DNA of 64,000 nucleotides from contig CAUYUJ010014771.1 in assembly GCA_963575745.1 (NCBI GenBank), positions 62,001-126,000 on the forward strand, read 5' to 3'. This DNA comes from Prorocentrum cordatum. Taxonomy: Eukaryota > Sar > Dinophyceae > Prorocentrales > Prorocentraceae. Under the pieces are notes generated by a model. The model saw nothing but the letters and a program-made list of their open reading frames with translations. It searched no databases and was not told where the DNA came from. A program made the translations under genes and the position numbers. Of this stretch, positions 42,299-53,100 are shown in pieces; the first letter of the stretch is position 1, and each line of letters opens with the position of its first letter.

Positions 42299-45184
42299 AT
42301 GGCCCAAGATGGCTGGCACAGCAGTGGTGGGAAGGCTCGGCAGCAGTACCACGACCCGTGCCCGCACTGCAGGTACCGCTGGAACTTCAAGAACAATCAC
42401 TGGTGCTACCAGTGTACGGGGGCCCTGGTGTCGCAGCCTGATGGTTCCAAGCGGCCGCTTGGGCAGTGGGCGTTTGGGCTTCCGCAGTTCTCGAGCTCGC
42501 CGTTCCATGTTCAGCCTGCTGGGTCTCCCTTCTCCGACCCGACACCTGCGCAGGCGGCCGCGGCAGCCGCCACGGGCCCAGGCAAAGGTCGTGGCAAGAA
42601 GGGTGGTCCGCCGCCACCTCGGGGGAAGGCCAAGGCGAAAGCCGCCTCCTCCGCGGGCCATGTGGACAGGCGGCCGTGGGTTTATCACCAGGGCTGGCAC
42701 CCGTACGGTGGCGCAGCAGCCCCACCCGAATCTGGCGATCCGATGGCGGCCCTGCGGGCCAAGCTGGGTGACGACGGCACGGAGGCGCTGGCAGCAGTGG
42801 AGGCGCTCCTCGCCAAGAAGGAGGCCCCGCCTTCTGCAGTTCCGCGGCAGCCGCTCCTTGAGGAGGATGTCGCCACCAAGGGGGTGGCGTACCGTCGTGA
42901 TAAGTCCTGGCTGGAGCGCTGCTCCCTCAAGGTCCTGGAGGCGGAGGCCTGGCTTCAGGAGGCGCGGGATGCTGAGGACCTTGCGGTCACGGCGGCGGTT
43001 GAGGCCAAAAGCTCGTGGGAGGACGCCTGCGCGAAGCAGCTCCCGCAGCCAGTGGCGACGCCACCCGCTGCTGCCGGGGCATCGTCGCTCAACCTGTCCA
43101 CGCTCCTGGGCGAGGACAGTGAGGCCGAGGGGCTCACCATCGTCGACGGCCCAATGTTCAGCACGGAGGGCCTCGACCTCGACCCCGCAGACATTCGCGA
43201 GTGGGAGCGCGTCAAGTCCAACCTTGCGGTTGGCATCAAGGCCGGGATCTCCAAGGCGCTCGGCTCGTCAGCCGAGCAGCTCGCCGCCCTTCGAGCGGAG
43301 GCCAAGCAGGTGTCCTTGCGGATGCAAGCGAAGCGCAGGCAGTGATGGCGCTGGCGATGCTGCTGGGGCTAGTACTGCTGCTCAGCCTGGCGGGGCAGCT
43401 GCCTCTGGTTCCGAGGGCGAGGGCGGCGGCACTCCTACCACTGGTTCAGTTGACGGGCCTGATGAAGTTCGAGCGGCAGCCAGACGCACTGCCAAGGAAT
43501 CCCTCGACGCCAACCGAGCTGAGCAGCAGGGACTTTCGCAAATCTACTGACCATCGTTTGCCGTACACCGTTTATGGTGACATCTTCATGAGTACTGCGG
43601 AGGAGCTCGCCTTCGATCCGCAGGAGTACCTGGACAATCTCTACGAGTTCACGTCGAAGGATTGGTGTCCTACGACGCTGTATGGCGACATTTTCCTCAC
43701 TGAGGCGGAGGGGGCCATCCTTCCCCCTGCCTCTCAACCCTTGACGGGCATTCTTCGTTTTAAAGATCAGGATCCCCAGCGCAGAGCCGCGATTCACCAT
43801 CGTGAGGTACTGGGGCGGAGCCTCCGCTCTTTCGCTGGCAGATGGATCCCTGAAATTAGTGCAGCGGACGAGACTTCTGATGAGGCCCAGCCCACTGGAA
43901 AGTGCATTGCATTCCCTTCATCTCGGCGTGGTTGTCACATCCTTTGCTTAGCCCGCTTGTTGCGGAAGCAGCCGCTGCAGCAGGCCATGGGTATCATGCA
44001 ATTGCAGCTTTTTGATATGGCCAGACGTATCTGTGAGCGCGCTTGGCGCGCTCGGCGCAGCGAGCGTGCTCGCTATTTGCAGACGTTGCGGTTCTTGGGG
44101 ACCGAGGATTACGATTTGCGGCAGGAGGAGCTGCAGCGACAGCCCATTGCATTCATGGAGGCTCTGGAGACCCTCGACACACGTGCGCCGCAGCGGCGTG
44201 TGCAGGGCGGCTTCCAGGTGGTCCTCCCATGTTGTGGGCGCCCCCACCTTGCTGCGCCATCCGACCGAGAGAGTCAGCTTGCTGGAGGTCCTGCGTTCGA
44301 TCAGATGACGGGCTGCGTGAGCTCTTCGGCAAGTTCGTGGCCTACCCCATCTTCGGGCGAGGGGTGCAGGGATTCAGCCCCTGGTCGTCGCAGCCCCTCG
44401 CCCACATGCACTTCGGCTACTGGCAGGTTATCTTCAGGTTCCGCGACCCGTTCGGGTTCGGCCAGTTTTGCGAGGATCACCACCTGTGCTTCGGGCACCG
44501 CGTGTGGGTCTCAGGAGACGTCTACAGCATGCCCCAGCACGGGTTGTATTTCTACAGGTGTTTTTTTTGACTCCGCCCTCGACGCAGATGCCATCGGTGG
44601 CAGAGTCGGGGGGGATTGCGTCGGGCTGGAACGACGCTGATCACGACCCCTTCGATGACTTGGATCGTATTCGTTGCAGGAGTTGCGAGGTGCTGTGTAG
44701 TAAGAATCACCTCTTAGAGGTCTCCAAGGCGCCATGCATCCCTGCTGTTGGGGTGGATCCCTTCCCCTTGGACGTGGTCGTGGTGGTCCCTGGGCCCGTC
44801 GCGGTGTCTGGTGCGGTCTTGCATCCTTCCCACAAGCTTGCGTTTGGGGATTTGCACTGTCTGTACTTTTGTCAGTTTTGTGGCCGCACGGCGACTTCGG
44901 AAGGGCGCCAGTTGGCGCTTGAATGCAAGGCGCCCTCTCGCAAGGGCACTGAACACCTGGCCAGAATTCGTCGAGGTTTGTACCCGAGTTACGCAGGCTC
45001 GTCCAAGGCGAGTGTCCTGCTTCGGCACGCACGGTTTTCCGCGGTGTCCGATCAGCGAGCTCGAGCGCGAGATCCCATGTCGGAGTTGTCTGTGGCTCAG
45101 GGTGTCGGGGAGGCTTTGCCCGTTTCGGTGGACGAGGTTCCTCTCGTCCCGCCCCCTGCCGACCCGAGCAGCGATTCCGATTAA
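42299..45184 (+). pseudogene. Processed (recycled-mRNA) zinc-ribbon gene with frameshifts
   Basis: ATG 42299 lies 162 bases after the spliced-leader relic. Frame 2 (348 codons to TGA 43343) starts MAQDGWHSSGGKARQQY, then a zinc-ribbon CPHCRYRWNFKNNHWCYQC (residues about 21-39), a Lys/Gly/Pro linker and a long helical region. Coding then moves to frame 3 (43330-43550), frame 1 (43530-44220; YTVYGDIFMS and TTLYGDIFLTEAEG are an internal repeat), frame 3 (44230-44570; FGKFVAYPIFGRGVQGF) and, at a T8 run (44562-44569), frame 2 to TAA 45182-45184. The last part has CRSCEVLC and CQFCGRTATSEGRQL, a second Cys cluster. Frameshifts may be decay or sequence errors; introns are unlikely in a processed copy. 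Function unknown. Confidence 0.6.
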
Positions 45185-46065
45185 AGGGCGTGCCTTAGGC
45201 ACTTGCGCTCCTGCTTGCTGCTCTCTCCCTCTCTGCCCTGCCCGCCTCGTTGCACGACGTTGCCTGCCAAAACGTTCCAAACGTTCCTCCTCCCCCTCCT
45301 CCCCCCCTCCTCTTCGTCGAAGGGGTCTGGGTCGCCCACCGCCGTCCGCCGCCCTGCAGGCGTGGGACGTTGCGGCGGACGAGTGCCCGGGCGGCCGGCA
45401 GCCCCAGCCCCGCTGCGCCGGGCCCGCGCCCGTGCGCCGCTCGCCAGAGTTGCCTGCGGCGGGCCTCAGGCCTCCCCCACGGAGGGCGCCAGCTCATCGA
45501 GGGAAGGAATCGACTCCACCTACGAGGGAACCTCCTGCGGAGTGACCTTTGGTGTGGGCTCATCGGGGCTCCCCTCGATCGTTGAGCGCGATGCGATGCC
45601 GGATGCTTGCGCGCTTGAATTTGGCCGCGTGCCCCCTGATTTCGCGCACCAAAGGTCACTCTTGCGTAGGGTTGCTCTTGCGTGTAGCCGAAGGAACACG
45701 GGGACCATGACCAAAATGTCGCAGCATCTTGTCGGTACCGACTTGGTCGTGGTCCATGTCGGTCGTCGCCCATGCGCTAGGGTGGTAAACGACCTGACGC
45801 TGACCAAAAATCGACGGTGACTAGCATCGACACGACGTTTCCGCGTTCAGTCTTGGTCATGGTCCCCGTTTTTCCCCAGTCAGTGCTTGCACGCGGATAT
45901 TGAAGGATTTGGCGAAGGTGTCCCGCCGATTTTGGCCGCTGGCTGGGTTCCCGGATTCCCGGTTCTGGGTTCCTGGGTTCCTGGTTCTGGGTTCCGGGCC
46001 GATTTCGGAGGGCGGCGAGGTTCCAGGGTTCCCTGGTTCTTGGTCGATATTCTTATCGATCGGTC
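45185..46065. other. No gene seen; ggttcctggttctgg repeat at 45945-46035
   Basis: 45185-45940 is GC-rich without a defendable frame; 'ccatgaccaaaatgtcg' at 45705 and 'cttggtcatggtcc' at 45852 are partly complementary. 45945-46035 is a run of gggttcctggttct units, the same type as 57620-57910. Confidence 0.5.
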
Positions 46066-46310
46066 TCGCCATCGATCTCAGTACCCCTTTCTCCATCGAT
46101 CTTACCATCGATCTCACAAGCGATGCCATTATCGATCTCACATGCGATTTCACTAGAGATCGCATGAGCGATCTCGCGATCGATCTCACGATCGATCTCA
46201 TTGAGTCGATGTCTCCCTCGGTCTCACGATTGACCTTACAACAATCGTCCTCACGATCGATGTTATCGATCTCGTTATCGATCTCACAATCGATCTCACG
46301 ATCCATAGTA
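46066..46310. repeat. atcgatctcac minisatellite, dense in GATC
   Basis: About twenty units of 10-14 bases built on (a/g)cgatctcac, so GATC or ATCGAT occurs nearly every 12 bases. It is followed at 46331-46355 by the motif ctgattggggttttctc that also ends the insertion in the LINE RT (14697-14727). Confidence 0.8.
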
Positions 46311-46589
46311 TTATTTTCAAGTCATCCACTGATTGGGGTTTTCTCAGGTATGATCTTTCCCTCCAGTTCAGAGGAGTGCCAGTCTTGGGCCAGACGACAG
46401 AGTAGGATAGGGAAAGGGGGGGTACGACATCTGCTGCGTACAACTGGTTTCCGCCCCGCCGCCGGGACCATTCGTCGATACATGGGCGCCGACCGGCGCC
46501 AGAAGGCTCAAATAACGCCAGCTACCTGAGCTGTTGACACAACTGCCAATGTCAGTGGCAACGAGGGGATACGCTCAGGGCGGGAAGCA

Positions 46590-46765
46590 TCGACCCCCAA
46601 TCGCCGGTTGTTGATCGCCGATAAGGGCCCGATAGCCCCACGCCGCCCAGGAACGCGTGGATTCGCCATCGGGGGCCTAGCGCCGATCTGCCGGCGATGC
46701 ATCGCCGATTCCAAGTCCGTGTTCCCCCCCTGAGCCAGTCCCCCCCTATCGTTGCCCCTCACCTC
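46590..46765. repeat. Dispersed repeat with GGCGATGCATCGCC palindrome, copy A
   Basis: Shares blocks in the same order with 56395-56572: gggcccgatagcccc, gcccaggaa.g.g.ggattcgc.atc, cggcgatg.atcgccgattcca and ccagtcccccctatcgtt.cccct. The central palindrome is a 14-mer. Copy A is followed by a fragment of the gaccgtcaaacaacgactcg repeat (46796-46830). Confidence 0.65.
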
Positions 46766-46830
46766 CCGCGGAGGGTGCCAGCTCGGAGGCCCTCGCCAGG
46801 CCCTGGGACCGTCAAACAACGACTCGCGAT

Positions 46831-48159
46831 GAATTGGAGTGCTTGCACGTTGTTGTCTCATGGCCGCTGCGTTTCCTCTGGCTCACAATTGCATGAATTG
46901 TGGCAGGCCCATGGCTCCCTGCGCCAACACGACCATCGCGGTGGGCGCCACCGTGGGGATGCGGCCTGGGCGGGGGCGCGGTGGCTGGCCAGCCGCTTCG
47001 GGGCGGCTGTCGCTGCAGTCACCCACCTGCCGGCGTGCCTTTGCCACGCGCCCGCCTTGCTGCCGGCGGCGGCGCCCGTGCTGCCCGAGGCGGCGGAATC
47101 TGCTGCAGTGGTGGTCGAGGAGTTCGGACCCTGGCTGCTGAACGCCTCGCCTGCGCCGCCCGCCCCGGCGCAGTGCCCGAGTGCCGCTGAGGTGGCAGCG
47201 GCGATGCTGGAGCGGCTGCCGCCAATGCCCGGCCCAGAGGGGACGCCCGACGCGGCGGAGCCGCCGAGGGCCGGCCTGGCCATTGAGCAGGAGCCGCAGC
47301 GGTGGAAGCTTGCGGCGTGTGCAGTGGTGTTCGAGGAGTCGTCGGTACTGATTCGGCTGTGTCTCACGGGTTGCAGGCGTCGCCATGCTCGCACCTCTCC
47401 GACGGCGAAGACGGGTCACCACCCTGTTGTGGACAACAGTCGCCACCGAAACGGAGGCGCGGTGCAATGAGATCCACCCAGGGCTTCGAGTTGGGATATG
47501 GTACCCCCGTGACCCAGTGTGACACGAGCGCGTTCTATTTCACCCAGCAGGAGGCACATTCTTCTGAATGGTCACCCCCGACGAAGGCACAGACGTTGAG
47601 GATGTGATCGCGTGAGTGGCCAGATGGCGGCAGATGTTCACGGGCTTTCATGTGAAGCGACAGCAGTGCATCTCCTTCGCTGGCGGCCAGTGCCTTCTAG
47701 TTCCGTGAGCCAGTGGTGACTTCAGCCTGCGGACCGCCATCCTATCCTCCAGGAAGGGGGCCAGCAGCTCACCCACGGCCCGGTGGAGGATCCATAGGAG
47801 TACGGCACATGCGACGGCAGCTGTTGGCCTTTCAGCTAGCTCTGCAGGCGCTTGGTTTGGAAGCCGCTGAGCTCGGCCGTCGGCGGGACCAGAACGTCAC
47901 CGCCCATCAACTCGGGCGAGGTTGGCGAGGCCGCTGGAGGCGCCCTGGTGGTGGGCGATGACGGGGCTAGAGCCTCCACGCGACATCGCGCGGGTCATCG
48001 CCGCGCCAGGGACGAACCCCGCGGGCTTGGAGGTTTCCACGATGGCGACAGACGTGTTGCTGGACGACCGGCGCGCGGCCCTGAGGCACCATGGCGGTTG
48101 GCAGTTCGCGGATAGACGGCGAACCAGAGTGAGAAGGCCGCCTCCCGGGAGCTGAATTG
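46831..48159. other. No gene I can defend; one Ala-rich open frame
   Basis: An open plus frame at 46697-47470 has Ala/Pro-rich sequence, and another frame here begins MAAAFPLAHNCMNCGRPM with a Cys pair; neither is convincing. The string 'gttgttgtctcatggccgctgc' (46848-46870) recurs at 55328-55350. Confidence 0.3.
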
Positions 48160-48720
48160 TCAGGAGTTCCTTGAGTCTTTTGAGGGCGACCTCGGACGTC
48201 GCCGCCGGCTGGAGCCCTGGGGCGCCGCCAGGCCAGAGCCGACCAAGGCGGCAGCGGCGCAGACAGACTTCGAAGCTGGTGGCGAAGGAGACCTGCGCGA
48301 CCGCCTGGAGGCGCCGCCTGCAGTCAAGGACGCGCAGAGCGCAGATGACATCAGAACGCTATGGGTGGAGCATGACGAGCACGGCGAGCGGCGCAAACCC
48401 TGGCGGGAAATGGTCCGTGAAGAGCGTTGGTATGCTTTCAAGGATTCGCCGTTCGAGGATGGCTTGTCGACGCTGGAGCGCGTGACCAAGACCTGGGATC
48501 GGAGCGGCGGCGGTCTGCTGTTGTGGCTGGAGCTCCGGTCGAGAGACCGGCTGCTCCCCCTCTGACAAGACGCGCATCGAGTTGAACGCTTCCTCGCCGC
48601 CATCACTTACGCTGGTACATTTGGCCAGGTGGATTTGGCGAGCAGGGTAGGCGTCGACGCCCTGTGTTGACGAGTTTCAGATAGTCGAGGCCTGCGCCAG
48701 GGGGCCCACCCAGCCGCCCA
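48160..48720 (+). mobile_element. LINE ORF1-like fragment
   Basis: One frame (48160-48565) encodes FLESFEGDLGRRRRLEPW, then SADDIRTLWVEHDEHGERRK and WYAFKDSPFEDG. The TLWV-x-x-DEHG-x-R-x-K-x-W block recurs in the ORF upstream of RT in dinoflagellate LINEs. After a frame change, 48598-48690 encodes ITYAGTFGQVDLASRVGVDA, the equivalent of the HDQVDLPNLAGVEVALRR block at 27090. No RT follows before 49500; this is a fragment. Assignment is from memory of the family. Confidence 0.45.
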
Positions 48721-50084
48721 AGCGGGGCGGCCTTCGCCGCTGCATGGGCACGGCCGGCCCGATGGGCGCCGTTGACCCGCCGCTGCGGAAAGTAGCCGTC
48801 AGGAGGGCGCGGAGGAGAGGGGGCCGGAGCTGGAGAACTGGGAGAACCGAGCGGCTGGGATGCCGCCGCCAAGCCCTCTCGTGGTCGAGGCCAGCGAGGG
48901 GTCCCTGGTGGCGGCGGCGGCGGCGGACCAGGCCGCGGCGACGGGCGGGGCGGCGGCCCGGGCCCGGCGACGGCCGCGGCCGCGACTCAGCAGGTGGGGG
49001 CGCGGGGGCGAGGAGGCGAGGAGGCGATGGCGCGCGCGGCGGCGAGCTGACCGCGCCCGAGGGGGGATGGGCCCGTCGGCCAGCGGAGGTGAGCGACCCG
49101 CTGGCGGGCGCCAGCCCGAGCCCGGAAACGGGGTGGACTTGCTCGGGCTGCCCCCTGCCGCGGCCCCCCAGCGTCGAGACTTGCGATGATCGGCGCCAGA
49201 TCCGCGGGGTGGACAAGTTCGCCAGGCGGGCTCTCTTCGACTTCGACGGCGCCGCAGATGCCTTGAATGGTTTTGCCAACCGACAAGATTCAGGCGCAAA
49301 TCTAAGTCTTGACCGCCAGAGGGTGCACGCGCGGATCCTGGGCCACGTCGCCGACAGCACGCCGCCCTCGGAGACCGCGACCCCCCGGCGCCGCCCCGCG
49401 AGCAGCCCTCATCGAGACACTGCGCGGCCGCAGTGCCCGCGTCGAGTCGGCCAGGCGGAACGCTGGGCGTCTTCGCAATGCGGGGCGGATTCATTCACCT
49501 GAGACCGCGGTAGACGGGCCGCGGTCGACGGGGGTCGCGCCCGCACGCGCGCGCCATTTCTCGGAGATGGTTACTCTCGGTTGCTTACAGATAGCGACGA
49601 CTTACATCTTCGGTTCCAGAGCCGCGACATTCTTCTTCGCGGGGGTCCCACACGCGCGCTCAACAGGAGGTTGGATCTGTGTTTCGCGAGCGTCTCCTCT
49701 CGACGGGATTGGCTTCCTTCTGGTTCCGAGCGGCGCAAGGAGACGGGCGCTGTCAAGGCGCCGGCAGGCGCTGGCGCGCCTCCTGGAGAACTCTGCGCGC
49801 CGATCCGAGGATTCCGCGCGGCGCCCGACGTCGCTCGGAATTGTAGCCTCTGGCGCACGGCGTGGAATGGAATGCGAGAGATGATGAGGATTTCGGCAGC
49901 AGCGGCGAGGAGGGGAGGAATGCGGGATGATGAGGGGGAGCAGAAGCAGCGACGACGGGGAGCACGCAGCGCATCAGCATGGAAATGATGGTTTGATGCG
50001 CGGTGCGTGAACGTCGGCACCATGAGCAGAACGCAGACAATGTCTTCGAACCAGACAAGCAACGCGCGATTGATCATAACCACA
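48721..50084. other. No gene seen; GC-rich
   Basis: Overlapping frames on both strands with Arg/Pro/Ala composition and no recognisable domain. Confidence 0.4.
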
Positions 50085-50190
50085 GAATGATCAAACATAA
50101 CCAAATCATAACCAAACAATAACCGAACCAGAACCAAACAAAAAACAAACAAGCAATAACCAAACAAACAATAACCAACAAATGACCAGA
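50085..50190. repeat. aaccaaacaata degenerate repeat
   Basis: An abrupt AT-rich run of about nine units of aaccaaaca(a/t)-type sequence inside GC-rich DNA. Confidence 0.75.
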
Positions 50191-53100
50191 CATAGCCAGC
50201 ACCTGATCAAACATGACCGCGCAAAGAGCGACAGGCGCCCCGCAAGATTCCACCCCCGACCATTTCACGCAAAATGGGAGGATGTCCCGAGCCAGAGCAG
50301 TGACGCCATGGTCGCGCGAAATCGTGCAAGTGCCGCGCGAGATTTCACGCCGCGCGAATGCAGCCGCGAGCATTTGGCGCGTGGTCGCGCGATTTCCTGG
50401 GCCAGGACAAGCCGTCCGACGCATCAGATGCTCGGGGGCGGCGGCGTTGGGAAAGTGTTCAGATGCCGTGCGCGACCTTGCGAAATATTTGCGAATGTTG
50501 CCAACTCGACGCGGGCGCGCAGCCGCGCCTCCCCTGGCGCGACGGGCCTTCCAGGGTTGCCCGAACGAGTTCCGTCCTATCGTCATTTTTCATGGAGCCC
50601 TCGGCCATGCCTTCTGCCCTCGCGTTTCCGGCGCGCGCCACCTCGCCGCGCGGGGCGTTCAGAGTCGCGCGCGGCGCCCGCTGGGAGAGAAACTGCCGTG
50701 CGCGACGGGGGCTGTCTGAAGCGCGTGTTCTGGGCGCGTTCGGCAATGTCGGCGCGCGGGCGCTGCTGCGGCGGCCGCTGCATTTTCGCTCGGTTCTGGG
50801 AGACCTCGCGCTGGTTTCAGATTTCATGCGCCCTGCCTGCTGGCCGCGAGCAATTTTCCAATGATGCGTGGGCGTTCCTGTTTCCCTTCCTAGCTTCTTA
50901 ACAGCGGGCGTGTTCTTCGCGGCCGAGATACGCGACCAGCTCCGCGTGAGCGCGGGCGCCCGCGGGGGCAGCCTCCACTTCGCCTCGCCGCCTGGGGCCG
51001 CGCTGGGGGCCTCTGAGGGTCGTGCCCGGATAGTGGTCGAGCAGTTGGGCCTTGCTGACCGGGCAAGCCTGCCGGCTGGCGTCGCGCCGGGGGCCTCCGA
51101 CGCCCGCGACGCCATCTCCGTCTCGGGAGCGACGGGGAGTTGTCGGGCCAATTATGCACGCGGACTGCGCCGGCCGGCGGGGCGGGGCTGGCCGGCTCGC
51201 TGCTGGGCGGCCGCCGCGTGGATGGGCGTGGCCTGGCCGTTCCCGGCGCGCGCCGCGCTGCCCGCGGGGTTCGCGCGGTCGCCGCTTGATCCCGCCAGGA
51301 GGCTGGCGAGGCCGCGACGGCCGAGACGCCCCAATTCTCGGGCGCCCGCCGCGTGAGCGACCGCGGCGCGGCCGTCGCGGCGCGGCGCCCCGCTGGGCCA
51401 CTGGCTGGCGGCGGGAGAGCCTGGCCCACCTACGTGGACAAACTGGGGGCGTCGGGCTTCAGCGCCGGCGCCGAGGCGGGGCGCCTCTCGGCCGCCGCCG
51501 CGCGCGTCGACGCCGCGGGCCCCGGGGCCCGCGAGACGGGGTCCAGAGCGGGCGCGGCGAGCCGCCCAGATGCGTGCTCGACGGGGAACGAGCGCGCGCG
51601 CCTGACCGCGAAGCGCTACTGGCAGGCGACGTAGAGGCCCTGCCGGGCCCTCAGCTGCCAGGTTCTTCCTGGGTGGGCGTGGGAGATGGTGGCGGGCCAC
51701 TGCGCGCGCTGCGCCCTGCGCGATCGCGACCCGCTGCCGGCCTTCACCGTCGTCTAAAATTTCATCGCCGCGATCTACAGCAAGGGCGCCGCGCTCTGGG
51801 CGTGCGCCCGCGCGGGGCTGGAGGCCCTCCGGCGGCCCGATGCCGGTGCCGCGCGGCAACTGGGCCCTCCCCTTGTTGAGCGAGCTGGCGCGCCTGCCAG
51901 ACGCATCGGAGCACGGCGACGCGGTGAATGCGCTGCGACACTTCCGAGGAGACGGAGGCGGAGAAGATCGGGCGCGCGCAGCAGCGCCCCCGCTTCAGGC
52001 GCCTTATCGGCCACCCTGCCAGGGCCCACTTCTGCGTAATGAATGGGGACAGCTGTCCAGGAGATGTCAGCGAAGACGCCCCCGAGCACCCGCTGGACTG
52101 AGCTCGTCGCCCGCGGGTGGAGCTAGTCGCCCGCGGGTGGCGCGGTGCAAAGGAAGAAATCGCCCGTCGCCGGGCGTCGGCGGTCACGTCGCCGCCAGGA
52201 GTGACAACCTTCCAACATCCTCGGGGATGTCGCCCTGCGTCTCGCCATAAATGCACCATTGCACAGTCGATGGTTCCTGGCGAGCACAGCCCGAGCGAAC
52301 GGCTCGAACGAGGAGGGGCCCCGCATGTTCGACTCGAACCACTAACGGTCTTTAGTTTCTGCCCCCCCCCCCATCGCTATCGGCGGCGAATCGGGCCCCC
52401 TCGGGAACGCCCCTCTTGGCACGAGAGCTCCTGAGGCCTAAGTAACAGTAGTCGTCGCAGCGGCGGTCGCAATCGCAGTCGCACCTGTCGCCGTCGCCAT
52501 TGCGCGGCAGGTGCCGCGGGAAAAAAAGACAAGAACTAGTTGCTCACTGTCGGCGGGCCCCGGACTTTTAATGGGGCCGCCAGAAAAATAGTTGCCCATT
52601 TTCTGGGAGCGGTGGGTGGGTGGGGGGGCGAAAAACCTTCTGCGGCCATGGCCCCTCGAAGACCCTGTTCGACGACTGCAGGGCGTCGCGTCGCAAGTCG
52701 CCATGCCATGACGCACAGCATGGCGGAACGCGTGGATTAGCACTGCCAGAGATAATGGGCACCAGTGCTGATAACAACAATAAAACGCACACCCGCGCGA
52801 ACGACACGGGCAGCGACGAACGGCGAGCTGATAGCCAAACCGTTGCAGCAGGGAGCGCGCAGAGCAGCGGCAGCCATGGCGACATCAGCCATCGGCTCAT
52901 CGACTGCCTCGCCATCAGCAAGCGCGGTAGCGCAGACGGAGCCAGCCATGGGGCCGCGACAAGCAAAGCAGCAGCACGTGGCCTTTCTCTGGCTCCGAAG
53001 AGGCCCCCCCCGAGGCCGCCCAGCCCCGCGCGGGGGCCCTCGCCGCCCATCGGCGACGGGCGGAGATGGCCAAGCGCCAGCAGCAATTACTGCGGGGCGC

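Noticed and set aside
51052-51879. 275-codon Arg/Gly-rich plus-strand frame
   Set aside because: Opposite-strand and other-frame ORFs of similar length overlap it; in DNA this GC-rich stop codons are rare.
52270-52345. Possible tRNA (a gttcgactcgaacc stretch near the end)
   Set aside because: The acceptor and anticodon stems do not pair and the T-loop consensus is not met.
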